A program made the translations under genes and the position numbers. The notes beneath the pieces were generated by a model. It worked only from the letters and a program-made list of their open reading frames with translations, was not told where the DNA came from and ran no database searches. Below, piece after piece: positions 50,180-62,140 of a DNA stretch of 64,000 bases. Positions within the stretch are counted from its first letter, which is position 1. Every line of letters starts with the position of its first letter. Location of the stretch: the NCBI RefSeq assembly GCF_901933205.1, contig NC_044601.1, positions 34,510,352 to 34,574,351 of the forward strand. The letters are read 5' to 3'. The stretch is from Camarhynchus parvulus. Taxonomy: Eukaryota > Chordata > Aves > Passeriformes > Thraupidae.

Positions 50180-50805
50180 TAAGAATATTATGAAGTTCAA
50201 CAAGGTTGAGTTCCAGGTCCTGGACTTGGGTCACAACAACCCCATGGATTTCCCCAGGCTAGGGGTGGAGTGGCTGGAAAACTGCCCAGCAGAAAAGGAC
50301 CTGGGGATGCTGAGCATACCCAGTGTGTGTCCAGGTGTCCCAGAAAACTGGTGGCATCCTGGCCTGTATCAGCAACAGTGGAGCCAGTAGGATCAGGGCA
50401 ATGATGATCCCACTGTACCTGGCATTGGTGAAGTTGCACCTTGAGTCCTGTGTCCACTTTTTCATTCTACTCCCTGCAAAAGAACACTGAGGTTCTGGAG
50501 TGTGTCCAGAGAAGGTCAATGGAGCTGGGTAAGGGTTTGGAGCACAAGACTTATGAGACGTGTCTGAGGGATCTGGGGGTGTTTAGCCTGGAGAAAAGGA
50601 ATCTAAGGGGAGAGAGTCATTGCACTTTATGACTGCCTGAAAAGAGGCAGTCTCTTCTGCCTAGTAGCCAGAGGTAGGATAAGGGGAAACAGCCTCAAAA
50701 TGCACTAGAGGAAGCTTAGATTCAATATTAAGAAAAGTTCTTCAATAAGAGGGCTGTCAAGCCCTGGGCCAAGCTTCCCAGGGAAGTAGCTGAGTGGCTA
50801 AGTAA
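50180..50805 (+). mobile_element. CR1 LINE ORF2 C-terminal part, 3' end missing
   Basis: Plus-strand frames give CR1 ORF2 C-terminal peptides in order: MKFNKVEFQVLDLGHNNPMD and ENCPAEKDLGML in 50190-50390, then VLECVQRRSMELGKGLEHKT and LRDLGVFSLEKRNLRGE in 50441-50632. The frames differ, so the ORF is broken. The sequence ends near 'ccagggaagtagctgagtgg' without the CR1 3' terminal repeat, so the 3' part is deleted. Confidence 0.92.
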
Positions 50806-53714
50806 CCAACCCTAATTCTATAAAATAGAGTCTAATTGGAGGATAGAATGGGCTGTGTTGGTCAGTCACAGATAACAGTCAAACAAAAAATGCTGACCAG
50901 CATCTTGATTATTGGTGACTGGCACCTTTTAGCTGCTTTGTCTCATACTTCTTGTGCTTATTTTTTCCCATCCACTTTCTTTTCTTTGTTCCAAAGCTAC
51001 TCTATTAGTAATATTTTTTCCCCCATTTTTACTGGAGGTTTACTATATCTATACCTAAATTTTTATGATGGATATGGTTACTGGGATATTGTTGGACTAA
51101 AAAGGCTCTGTGCCTTAACAATCTTTCAATTAACTTGTGAATAATTTCCCCTAATTTAATGTTCAGTGAGATCTGATCATTCCTCCTAGGATTGTCATAG
51201 ATTTTATAACTTCTTGCTATGCTGCTTTTTATCACTAGCCAATTTCCCGTGTCATGTCCTGTAGTTTCCTATGCTCTAGCCATTTAAATAATCCTCAGCT
51301 GAAAGCATAGTTATCCAACTACATGCTTCAACAGTCACTGCAATGCTAGAGGCAGATTTACTGACTTGCTACATATTGCCACATGCGATACAGTTTACTT
51401 ACATACACAGTACACAATTTTTTTCCCCTCTTTATCTATATGGAGAATTGTCCCTGCCTTTAATTTCATTGAGAAAATCCATTCCAGAGGGAAAATAAAT
51501 AATTGTTGCTTTTAATATAGTTTTCTTTCCTTTCTCCTCCATTTTGTCATTTTATTTGGATCTTAGCTGGACAATGTAGTCAGTGCTGTGAAGGTTCATG
51601 CTGGTAACATATAAACCATGGTCTATCATGTTTAGAATGCTTGACAAACCAAAAGAAGGGAAGTTTTAATTTTATTTTTCTCACCTTTGCAATGGTGCTG
51701 TCCCCTCACTGAGAAATATCAAAGGTTTCTGCAGATTTGTTTTGGAAATATATACTCTTAAAATATGTCTGCAACCCTTACAAGGACCCATAACTGTGAT
51801 CTAAACATTTTTTTCCTGCATGCACACTTGCAACAGTGATCAGGTAATGTGGCATTTCAGTAAGTTCTGTTGGGTTCATTATAACTACATCTTTGATGGC
51901 TCTACACCACATGGTGTGGCAGACAAATGATGGTCTCTTTTTTCCTTGAGATGGAATGGTCCTTTGTCTGGCAGTAGTAGCCTTCCAGCTCTAGGCACCC
52001 TGATCCCTGTGAATTTTCTCTTGAGTTAATATTGATGGTTTAATAATTTTGGCCTTATCATTTGCTTCGACTTTCTTAACTGGCAAGGTTTAAAGTTGTG
52101 TTGCTGTGTAAGTGAACCTGTCTGTGTGATTACAAAATAATGACTTTTTAACCCTTCAACAATTATTTTCCCCCTCAGTTAAAGTGGGCTGAGTTCACAG
52201 AGTTGAGCCTCATGAAGTTGGATTATATTATGAAGATGATAGCACTGAGTATGGTTTGTTCATTTTTCTGCTTTATTAATGAATGTATTGGTTATTCAAA
52301 AATAAAACTTCCTTGGTTTACCTAAAGAAAAAGAAATATAGCAGTATTTATGGACTTGATTAATTATAAATAGTTGAATCTTCTCTTCTTTAGAGCTAAG
52401 AAAATTGTGATTGTGTACTGCATGCAAAAAGGTTCACTCACCTTTTTCTTGTAATTATTTTGTTTAAATTAAAATGTCAGTACTGTGTGATTAAAAAGCT
52501 GCCTACAGGGACTGCTTGTAATAAAAACCTTCCTTCTGTGTCTTCCTCATTTTGATATTTAGCTCTTGCTTTAAGTTTTAGGGTAAAACAATTAACCTTT
52601 AAACAAAAAAAACAATACTTAAAAGACAGTGAGAATATTCCCTGGCTTCAGTTTTCTCTGTTTAATTAGGTTTATACACTACCACTGGCATAACCCTTCA
52701 GAATCCTCATTGCTGAGGTCTTAAGGGTGAAGAAGTCATCAAAGAAGGCAAGGAGAGACCATCATCACTCTTGCACAGAATACAGAAGTCATCACTCTTT
52801 TTGTGTTAGCTGTTCACAGTGAGACTTGTAATACCATAATGAACCACTTACAGTTACATGATATTTATTTATATAATCGTCTAACATGTTAGTATATGAT
52901 ACTTTCTTTTGAAAGGAAAGCTGTTCCAAGGAGACAAAAAATTAACTAACTGGATTCTAAGATGTCTCCATTCAAAAGACACTTAAAAAGCAGTTTTGAA
53001 AAAAAAACCCAGGTAGATTTGGCTTTGCTCTTCTTAGGTACCATATTGCCTAAAGAGGATCCAGAAGCATGTCCAAAATATTCTTAATTTTTATTCATGC
53101 TTGATAACAAAAAAGTCTACTGGTTTATCTATATTTCTTTTAATATGTAGTTGAAGTTTTACAGACTTTTGTATTCTGACTACTCAGGAGTGCATTGTCA
53201 TGATCAGATGAAAGTGAATGTTATTTTGAATGCAGTTTGTTACAAATAAAGGTCTAAGGAAAAACATTTGGAAATTTCATCCTTCACCTGTACAGTGCTG
53301 TCAAAACTATCATTAATATGCTGGAGTTGTAAACCTTAAGTGTAGGAAGAAGTCAACAGTGCCAAACGCTTTCTTTTTTTTTTCTTTTTTTTTTGTCCAT
53401 TTTCTTTCTACATTGCATTTGTTCATTCTTCCAAAAAGAGAAAGGTTAATTGGAACATGATGGTTATTTCTGTGGGCAGTTAGTTGACATAGGGCAATAC
53501 TAGAGAGAGGTGACAGAGAAAAGAAAATATCAAAATATGCAGTTAAATTAATAGTTTGTCTAATATCTCAGTCAAAAATCTCTTCTGCCATGTAATATCA
53601 GCTCACATTTATATTGTTACTGGTTTGTAGATTTACAAGATCTTTGAATTCCATTGTCCACTACATTCAGTTATCTAGATGACAGCTTCTTTCAGCGGGG
53701 AAAATAGAGATGAC

Positions 53715-53915
53715 TTAGAAAAATAGAACTAGTAACACACTTTGCTTCCAGTTGGGCTTTTTAATTTTTGCTTCCTCCAGTCCTTCCTGCTCCATGTTGA
53801 TGGATTTTGTCCGGCTATGAAGTGTAGAGGCCAAGCTAAACTCTCCCTCCTTTGTGAAGGTATTCAGATCATTATCGAAGGTGACAATCATCATCCCAGA
53901 GGCTGAAAGATCCAT
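53715..53915 (-). other. Short open frame, protein-like composition, unrecognised
   Basis: A 66-codon ATG-started frame on the minus strand (MDLSASGMMIVTFDNDLN...). Its middle part is charged and reads like ordinary soluble protein (for example SLASTLHSRTKSINMEQEGL), unlike the Leu/Phe/Lys-rich peptides of most frames here. A 'gcaaagtgtgtt' segment near 53738 could be a weak donor. No family is recognised and there are no flanking exons, so chance is the default explanation. Confidence 0.15.
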
Positions 53916-55311
53916 TGAAGCCCTTCAAACCTTTATGAAAATGTCTTTCAGTTACAGGTCTCCATCTCTCCTCGCCCTGTAGCTTAGCTGATCAAAATGA
54001 GGGCAGCATTTTCAAGCTGTGCTGTAAGAATTTCTGTTCGGCTTTCTGTAACTGAAGAAGTCAAACTCAGCAGGCTTGACCAGAGAGAAGCAGAGATGAA
54101 TTGCATTACAAGACAGCAGATTGCCCTCCTTCCCATCTACATTGTTACAAAATAACCTTCAAATATATGCTTGAAAAATTCTCTTGCTTCTGCCTTCAAG
54201 GAAATGCTATTATAGATACAGACAACAGAAAGTGAATATTGTTCTTCACAGTCAATGATTTCCTGAAGATTTAGATAAATGAATTAGGTAATACAAGAAA
54301 GAAAATTACTTTTAAAAACATATTAAATAACCTTTATAGAACCAGGCTGGAATTCACTTTGTCATCTAAGTAAGAAATTCTGAAGAAAATTCAAGTTTAG
54401 AGACTTATGTTACCCATTGAAACAGGTAATAAATTTACCAACATCCTTATTGCTCATAAACATCTGCTACTTAGCTCTAGTCAAAACAAAATTCTTGAGG
54501 CAGCAAAGAAAACAGCTGCCACATCAAACAGTGTTGATGTTGCAATGAATTTTATTGATTCCCCTTCCTCATGCTACATATAACTCTTCAAAACCTGCAA
54601 TATACATTTGCCTGTTGAATAATTTATATATTAGACTTGCTTGTCCATGTGAAACATACTGTAAATGCAAAGAAATCAATATATTGACTGGCAGAAAGTT
54701 AAACTACATCCTTCTACAATGTCTTTGATTGGAAAACCTGTGGAAAAAGAAATTGAAAATTTGAGCTGATCTGGGTGAATTGAAACTTTTCTTATAACAG
54801 TGACCAAGTCAAATATTTTTTAGTGTATACACTGACTTTTTCTTGAAAATTTCCTGAATTGATATGATTGGTCTGTTAAAAACAAAAACAAAACAAAAAA
54901 CAAGTGTGTGAAATATTTGCTTCCTTAAAGAAGGTTTTGTTCCTGGAAGCTGTCCTACACATGTGAGAGTTCAAAAAACCAAAAATTGAGAAATAAATTA
55001 TAAAGCATTCTAAATGATCAGTGCTTTGCTGTGTCCATAACATATGACACATTTCCACTTTCCCTATAAAGAGGAAGATGAGTGCAAAGTCAGAAAAAAT
55101 AGAATAATTCAAGCTGGCAAGCACAATATTATGCTGAATTCAGAATATATTGCTTAGATTTTTGTCCAGCCAGATATCTGTCTGATCACACATAAGCAAA
55201 AGAACTGAAAAAATATCTTTTTATTTTTCATTGTGTGTGTCAAGGGAATTGGTAGATTACTGTCACTTTCTACCTTTGTCAGTGTATTTTGAGGAAATAC
55301 ATTACTTGATG

Positions 55312-55330
55312 TTCCATTCTAAGAATGGAA
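55312..55330. repeat. Perfect palindrome, 9-bp arms, 1-bp centre
   Basis: ttccattct, a, agaatggaa. Exact inverted repeat in unique DNA. Confidence 0.88.
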
Positions 55331-57193
55331 AGAGAATTATTCCCTTCTCAACATTCTTTTGCAGTTCAGGCTGAAAATCATTCATTAGTCTCATTAAATA
55401 GGAGGTGATTCCTAATTGATCCCTCAAGCTAGACAACAAGCATTAAAATTCAGCCTCTTTCCAGAGTAGAGAAAGTTTTTTTGCCAGATATTTCTTAAGA
55501 ATTTAGGGGACAAAATCTAATGTTAATGACTTAAGCAAATGATGAAATTAAATGCTCAGGAAGTATGCATAAACATCTATAAGGTAGAGAAATTTGAGCT
55601 GGTCATGAAATTTGAGTCTGAGGAATATATTCTCTGTCTGGGAGACAGAGATTTTCAAACTATTCACTCTCCAGAGTATAGAATCATAACAACAAGAGCT
55701 GAAAGAAAACTAGTTAATCATCTTGCTCTCTTACCCCCAGAGGATAATTTTTCTGAATGCTTCTCAAGCTTCCCTTCTTCCCCTCCAAACATCCTTATCT
55801 GAAATTTCATTTTAATTGTCTAAGACCTAGAAGGCAGAAATCAGGAGAAGTAATGGAGCTTCTGTGACATCTTAATATAGTTTCACAAGTCCTAGTTAAA
55901 TTACAGCAGTGCTGCAATCTATCCCCCAGAAAACAGAGCATGGATGTTTGCATAAAAATCAAAAGTTTTTTGTATTTTCTATGTGAATTTTGTAAGCCAA
56001 GACTTAATTTTTCAGGTGTATAAAACTACCCAGGAGCAGGATCCTAACCTAAAAAATTCTTGAAAATACACATGGTTGTGGTTGAGAGAGAACCATATTT
56101 TAGAGCCTTTGAAGCATGTAAACATGCATCCTTAACACACCCATTCACATTTGTTCCGGTGTGCAAAGCTAATCAATTGTACTATGGGACTTGAAGATGT
56201 CTTTGAAACTTGTCTTATTGACACATGTTAATATGTGTGTATCTTGGGGATACCTCTCTATGGGATTTAAAATTGAGACCCACTGTGGAATTCTATGGCT
56301 AATTTCAAAACATATTGGGCTTACATCCAAGAGATACTGTATTGTGGATCACAAAAGTTTGGATGTCTCCAATTCCTGCAAATGAAAAACCAATACCTTG
56401 TTGATGTGATGAAATTTGGATCCACTTGTCCCCAGATATCTCATAGGACAAAAACATCTAAAAATACTGGGGAAAGAGGGTAAGTTTACCTTTATACTCT
56501 GACCTTTGAAGGTTTAAACAGTTATTGAGAAAATGACCTGTCTCTATCAGTCATGAGAAAATTTGAGAGGAAGTGAGGTTTTCAAACTACAACATATAAA
56601 TTAGGTCTGTAGCAGGAAACTGAGTTTCCTGTAATGCAGCATTCTGGCTTGGCATTTTTATTTATCTCTCATTTACTCTTTCCTCTACAAATTATCTTGG
56701 ATACTGTCAGTGAACATTGTTATCAATAATTAACCTAAATCAGGACAGTGCCAAAATAACTTTATATGCAGTCAGTTTACAGAACAAAATAGCCTATCTA
56801 TTTTCATTGAGGATCTGATGTGATGTGAAAAAGTAGACTTCACTGCTGGTTTTATGTGTTTTCATTCTTATATAAAGAGAAAATTGGAACAAATCTGCAG
56901 AAATATTTACTCCAACAAGTCTAAAACACTTTTTTTCAGGCATACCTTTCTGTAAGATTGTTCTGGAATAACAAGACAAGATCACTTTTGTTCTCCATCT
57001 CAGACATAAGAAAATAAAAGACCAGAATAACCTGAAAAGACCAGAATGTGCAATGACATCATGAACAGAGATGGCAAGAAAAAACTCTAACAAAACATAG
57101 ATCCCAAGTTAGAGCCAAAGCAAATGTCAGAATGCTTGAACAGTTTGTACGGCTGTATTTTATTTGTATAGGCTTTAGTAATCCCCCAGACAA

Positions 57194-57695
57194 CAGAATC
57201 ACAGAATATATGCTAAGATGGAAGGGACCCACAAGGATCATTGAGTCCGATGACACTGCATATGCCTGAGAGCACGGTCCGAACACTTCTTGAACTCTGT
57301 CAGGCTGGTGCTGTGACCATTTCCCTGGGCAGCTGTTCCAGTGCCCCATCACCCTCTGGGTGAAAAGTCCTTTCCTAATACTCAACCTAAACCTCCCCTG
57401 ACACAGCTTCAGGTCATTCCTCTGGATCCTGTCACTGATCACCATAGAGGAGAGATCAGTGCCTGCCTCTCCTCCTGATCAGGAAGCTGTAACTGTGGGA
57501 CGTCTCCTCCCCTCAGTCTCCTCTGGGCTGAACAGACCAAGTGACCTCAGCTGCTCCTCCTAAGTCTTCCCCTCAAGGTCCTTCACCATCCTTGTTGTAC
57601 TCCTTTGGACACTGTCTAATAGCTCAATGCCTATTTTATATTGTGGCATCCAAAAGTGCACACAGGGCCCGAGGTGAAATCACAGCAGTGATGAG
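57194..57695 (-). mobile_element. CR1 LINE 3' part
   Basis: The plus strand opens 'cagaatcacagaatatatgc' and 'gatggaagggacccacaagg', the reverse complement of the CR1 3' end. It then shows 'gtcaggctggtgctgtgacc', 'cctaaacctcccctgacaca', 'ctcagtctcctctgggctga' and 'ctttggacactgtctaatag'. About 500 bp, 5'-truncated, and less diverged than the copies at 2.3-6.5 kb. Confidence 0.93.
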
Positions 57696-59174
57696 TAGAC
57701 TTAATATTGACCACAATATAAGACTCATTAATAATTATAAATCAGTCCTCTTAAAAGTGTTTCTTGCAAGTACTTTGGACACATGGCAATGTGAACCACA
57801 AATATAGATAGTTCATAACTTCTGCAGAGTTTCTATTCAAAGAAATCTAACTTGATTATGAATTGCACAAAATTCCATCTGGACTTTGGCAGTATGGTTG
57901 GTTTAGTTTGCTGAATTTCCAGAAAAACAAAAATATGGGAACATATATGATCAAGGCCACAGAATGTGGGAATTGAGTGATCAAGGCTTACTCATATAGT
58001 GAGTATGCTATATTTTACATTATAGAGGATGTGAGGAAACTGTTATTTTTTCCTTTTTTCCCCTAGATTGGTATCTATGGAGATATCTGTGTTTAAAAAC
58101 ATTCTGCATAGCTGAATTCTGTAAATTTTACTCATGTCTTGTTAAAGGGCGGTTAATTCAGATGCCAAATTTGCTAAGTTTTCTGAGTTTGATGTTCAGG
58201 TTGTCAAGAGAATTAATCATACCTGGGGTCACTAAGAAATAATTTGATGAAATTACAAGGAATGTAGTTGTAAAGCCCCACAATAACAATGCTGGTGATG
58301 TGAGGTGTAGCAGCATTAGATTAGATTAGTCTGGTAATTCACCACTTCATCCTGCAGAATAACTTCTATTTCTTTTCATGCTTTCTAATGGCCTATTTGC
58401 ACATCTCTATCTCCTTTGCATTAAAATCTTCTTGAAAAGAGAACGAAAACTAAAGCTGCATTTAAATATTCATTTGAGAATGACATTTCTTCAGGGAAAT
58501 CGATTATAATGAGCAATGTTTACTAAAAGCTCCTAATATAATTGGTTACACATAAACAATTGGAGAAGTTCCTAGCTGCACTCAGCTTGCAGCTCATTTT
58601 CTAGCCATTAGCTCGTTAACAGTAGGGGTTGTAATAAAAGATCAGTCAAATAACTACCACTGTCTTGCACATTAGATGCAATGTAAAATGTCTCTTTCAA
58701 GGCAGGAAATGTCTATCTTTTGAAAGAAGAGGAGGAAGGACTCTGCATTTTCTTTTTGTTGAACAGTTTTGTTAAAGCTGTAGGCACCGCATCACAACAT
58801 TTATGTACATACAGTTAGTATGTCACTAATTTTCAGTGTCAAAAGCCACTCTGTGTTCAGATGTTTGTAAACTGGAAACAGGTATTTGATGCTCATCAAG
58901 AGTGATATCCTTATGTGTCAGCTGATGACTAGTGTTGGTTGCAAACCATGTTGTTTAGAGTGGAAATAATAGTTTATGCTGAGGGTCAAAAGGAAAGCCT
59001 GCTTTATGTAATTGCTGTGATACAATAGTGTGTTATTAAGGCAGCACATGTATATAGTACTATACATCAGTACATATGTATTGGTATGTATTCATATATG
59101 TACAGTTTTTGTGCAAACAGTACCTCAGGACTGTGTATTTGGATAGCATGCACCTGTGTGGTGTCTTGCCTATA
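57696..59174. other. Unique AT-rich noncoding DNA
   Basis: No gene or repeat is recognised. The part at about 58430-58760 is moderately GC-balanced, free of repeats, and could be a conserved noncoding element; nothing in the single sequence proves that. Confidence 0.5.
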
Positions 59175-59179
59175 TTGCT
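59175..59179. repeat. Target-site duplication, left copy (ttgct)
   Basis: Five bases immediately before the LTR at 59180, repeated exactly at 60444-60448. Confidence 0.9.
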
Positions 59180-60249
59180 TGTCGTGGGTTTACAGGAAGC
59201 AGGTTTTCTGGGAATGGAGTGGCCAGAGGCCAATAGGTGTTCAGATTCTAAAATCGACACCAGGCTTGGCCACTGAGGGTGGATGCGCCTCTGAGAACAC
59301 AGGGGTTAGAAGCAGAGCACTCCCTTGGGCTCCCTCTTTGATTTCTGGCCAGCAAAGAGGCAAGGCCTCCCCTGCCCGGCTTCGAGCTGGGCGGGGGAGG
59401 GGAAACCTGCAGCCCGGCATAGGTAGGCCTGACCCCTCAAGATGGAAGGGTGGTGGGGGCACCAGGAGGCCCCTCCCTCAGGAGAAACAGAGGGAGAGAG
59501 GCCTCGAGAGGATTTGGGCAGCCCCCCCCCCCCCAGAAGAAGAGAGAGAGAAAGCTGGTACGGGCCTGTGGCCTTGGAGTGATAGCGGCCTGTGAAGAAG
59601 GAGGGGGAAGGGGGGAGTGCAGCAGGGAAGGAGCCTGGCCGCGTGCAGGAGTTTGTTAACCCCTTTCTGGATGATGAAGACCTCACAGAGCATTTGGACC
59701 TTTCCTGGAGGGGAGATGGAGTGGATGATAAAGAGGAAATGGGCAAGAGAATGACAGTCGGAGCGGTGTGTGAGGCTGGGAGAGTAAAGAAGAGGCCGGA
59801 AAGAGATGATGGAGTAGCTGGTTGCTGGACTCTTTTTGGTACAGCCATGGACAGAACCATGCTTCCTCGCGACACAGAGGCTGCATGCAGGGGGGAGGCG
59901 ATGGCTCAGAACTGAGAGGGTTCAGTTTTGGAGACCCCCCGGCCCCAGGGGGTAGACAAGTATGGGGGGGACAAGAGGTCCCAAGAGTGAGAGAAAACTG
60001 TGCTTTTTTTGGAACTGGTCAAAGCACCCTTAAAAGGATAACCCTCAAAGCAGCTCTGATCCATGCACAGTGGTGAGAGCGCTGGGCATGCAAGGAAGAG
60101 GTCACCATGGCCCCAAGAAGGACTCCTCTCCTCTTGATGGACTGGAATTGAGTATTTACAGGGTGATGGATGGAGACTTGAAATTTGGAAGATGTATTGG
60201 AAATGTGGTGGGGGGAGGAGGAAATGTTTTTGTGGAGTTTTCATTTTCC

Positions 60250-60301
60250 AGGTGTGTGTGAGTGTGTGTGGGGGGGGGTTTTTTGTTTTTTTTTTTTTTT
60301 T
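60250..60301. repeat. TG, G and T tracts within the LTR
   Basis: Alternating TG, then a run of G, then long T runs just upstream of the LTR polyadenylation signal. These would be sequencing- and assembly-prone. Confidence 0.85.
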
Positions 60302-60319
60302 TCCTTTTGTAGTTTAGTT

Positions 60320-60325
60320 AATAAA
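60320..60325 (+). promoter_or_regulatory. LTR polyadenylation signal AATAAA
   Basis: Canonical AATAAA in 'tttagttaataaacc' about 120 bases before the LTR 3' end, the expected position for the R/U5 junction signal. It could end host transcripts running in the plus direction (inference). Confidence 0.7.
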
Positions 60326-60443
60326 CCTTTTTTTTCTAAGCTAGAGGCCTGCTTTGCTTATTTCCTGGTCACATCTCACAGCAAACACCAGGGAAGTATA
60401 TTTTCATGGGGCACTGGCATCGTGCCAGTGTCAAACCATGACA

Positions 60444-60448
60444 TTGCT
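60444..60448. repeat. Target-site duplication, right copy (ttgct)
   Basis: Exact copy of 59175-59179, directly after the LTR's terminal CA. Confidence 0.9.
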
Positions 60449-60931
60449 CTTTCAGTTAACTGGGCATGTAAAAGCTGATGAGGCAAAAATCCCCAGTCTC
60501 TGCCTTAATTAATTATTACAAAATCCCTTAATCTGAACAAACAGCTCAGAAACATATATATGAACAAGCACTTATAACTTAGTTCTGTTTTGTTTTATTC
60601 ACTCTCTGGGGTTCTTTTTACTTCCCTATTCTTTGAATAGAAAAACTTTTGTTTTATTGAGCAAAACTTTCTTTGAGGTCTCACCGTGAGAATGACTTCA
60701 GAACTGTTTTGCTATCCATGACGTTTTTATTCACTCAAGGATGATTGGGCAGGACTGTTTTGTGTCTGCTTATAGGGCAAAGCTAGTTGTAGCCTTAGAG
60801 GTCTTTTAGGGTTCCTGGCTCTGAGGTCCTTGAATGCTTCCTGTACAATCAAAAAAATCTAAATTATAATTAAGAACTCTATGGTCTATATGAAATCATA
60901 ATAATGGAATTCACAAATGCATTTTTGATTC
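60449..60931. other. Unique noncoding DNA
   Basis: About 480 bp between the large LTR and the next CR1. Nothing recognisable. Confidence 0.5.
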
Positions 60932-62140
60932 CCAGAGCCAATAAGGTTGGAAAAGACCTTCAAAATCATCACGTCTGACCTTTAACCAAACACCACTGGA
61001 TCAATTAAGTGCTAGGGCACTAAGTGCTATGTTCAGTAATTTCTTGAACTACTTGCAAGCATGGTGACTCTACCACCTCTCTGGGCAGCATATTCCAACC
61101 CTTGACAATCTTTCACGAAGAAATTCTTCCTGGTGTCCAACCTGAACATCCTCTGGTGCAGCTTGAGGCTGTTTCCTCTTGTCTTGACACTTTTTCCCTG
61201 GTAGAAGGGGCCAACCCCCACCTGGCTGCACCCTCCTTTCAGGCAGTTGTAGAGAGTGATAAGGTCACCCATGAACCTCCTTTTCTTCAGGCTAAACAAT
61301 CCCAGCTCCCTCAGTTGCTTCACATCTGACTTACTCTCTGGACCCTTCATCATCTCTCTTGTCCTTCTCTGGACAGTCTTCAGCTCCTCAGTGTCTTTAA
61401 TGAGCTGCAGGGCCCAGAACTGAACACAGCATTGAGGTGTGGCCTCACCAGTGCCAAGATCAGGGGGACAATCATTGCCCTGCTCCTGCTGGCCACCCTG
61501 TTGCTGATACAGGCCAGGATGCCATTGGCCTTCTTGGCCACCTGGATAGAGCTGCTCACGTCCAGCTGCTGTTGACCAGCACCCCCAGGTCCTTTTTTGT
61601 CAGGCGTGTCCTTTTTCTACAGCCTCTCCACCCTCAGCCTGAAGAGCTGGTCACCCTCAGTCTGGGGCTGCTGTTACCCTTGGGCAGGACCCAGCACTTG
61701 GCCTCGTTGAACTTCATAGACTTGGCCTCTACCCATGTATCCAGCCTGTCCAGGTTCCTCTGCAGAGCCTTCATACCCTCCAGAAAATCAACACTTGATG
61801 TTGTCTGTGAACTTATGGAGGAGGCACACATATCTTCATACAGATCATTGATGAAGGTATTAACCACCTGGATAGTTTTTAACCCAATGAAGAGTGTACC
61901 TGTCCAAGCAATGGGCTGCCAGCCTCTCCAGGATAATACTGTGTGAGACTGTGCCAAAGGTTTTGCTGAAGTCCTGGTAAAAAACACCCAAAGTTTCTCC
62001 CTTATCCACTGGGTGTGTTGCTGAGTTATAAAAGGAGATCAGGTTTGTCAAGTAGGACTGGCACTCCCTAAACCCATGCTAGCTGGGCCAGGTTCCCTGA
62101 TCTTGCATTCTATCCATCAATTCCTCTGAAACCTTCTACC
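60932..62140 (-). mobile_element. CR1 LINE with decayed reverse-transcriptase ORF2
   Basis: The minus strand carries the CR1 ORF2 C-terminal half and 3' UTR. RT peptides in order: LISFYNSATHPVDKGETLG and DFSKTFGTVSHSIILERLAA in 61860-62051, then SSVDFLEGMKALQRNLDRLD and MKFNEAKCWVL in 61634-61987, then LRELGLFSLKKRRFMGDLIT and RMFRLDTRKNFFVKD in 61033-61353. The stretch between the first two blocks is shortened by a deletion. In a shifted frame the catalytic F-x-D-D motif reads F-T-D-N (61800-61811), so the enzyme is dead. The 3' UTR runs to about 60932. The 5' part (ORF1, endonuclease, start of RT) is missing. Confidence 0.93.

Larger units (their letters stand above)
50806..57193. other. 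Unique AT-rich noncoding DNA
   Basis: About 6.4 kb with no recognised gene or interspersed repeat. It includes a T-rich tract near 53371-53395, an exact 19-bp palindrome at 55312-55330, and a 66-codon minus-strand frame at 53715-53915 discussed separately. Confidence 0.5.
59180..60443 (+). mobile_element. Large solo ERV LTR (ERVL-like), 1,264 bp
   Basis: It starts TGTCGTGGGTTTACAGG and ends GTCAAACCATGACA, with imperfectly inverted termini and a perfect 5-bp TSD (ttgct). AATAAA at 60320-60325 lies about 120 bases before the 3' end, which fixes the sense strand as plus. The U3 part (59180-60150) is GC-rich and gives long overlapping frames on both strands (up to 189 codons on minus, 169 on plus). 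None has a recognisable domain, and they are explained by low stop-codon density. Homopolymer and simple-repeat tracts (C13 at 59522-59534; TG/G/T tracts at 60250-60301) sit inside. There is an inverted repeat (cactggca / tgccagtg) near the 3' terminus. No gag/pol/env sequence, so solo. The family name needs a repeat-library search. Confidence 0.92.

Noticed and set aside
59086..60244. Long overlapping open frames (up to 189 codons) as genes
   Set aside because: All fall within a GC-rich solo LTR with defined ends and TSD. They overlap on both strands and have no domain or consistent start.
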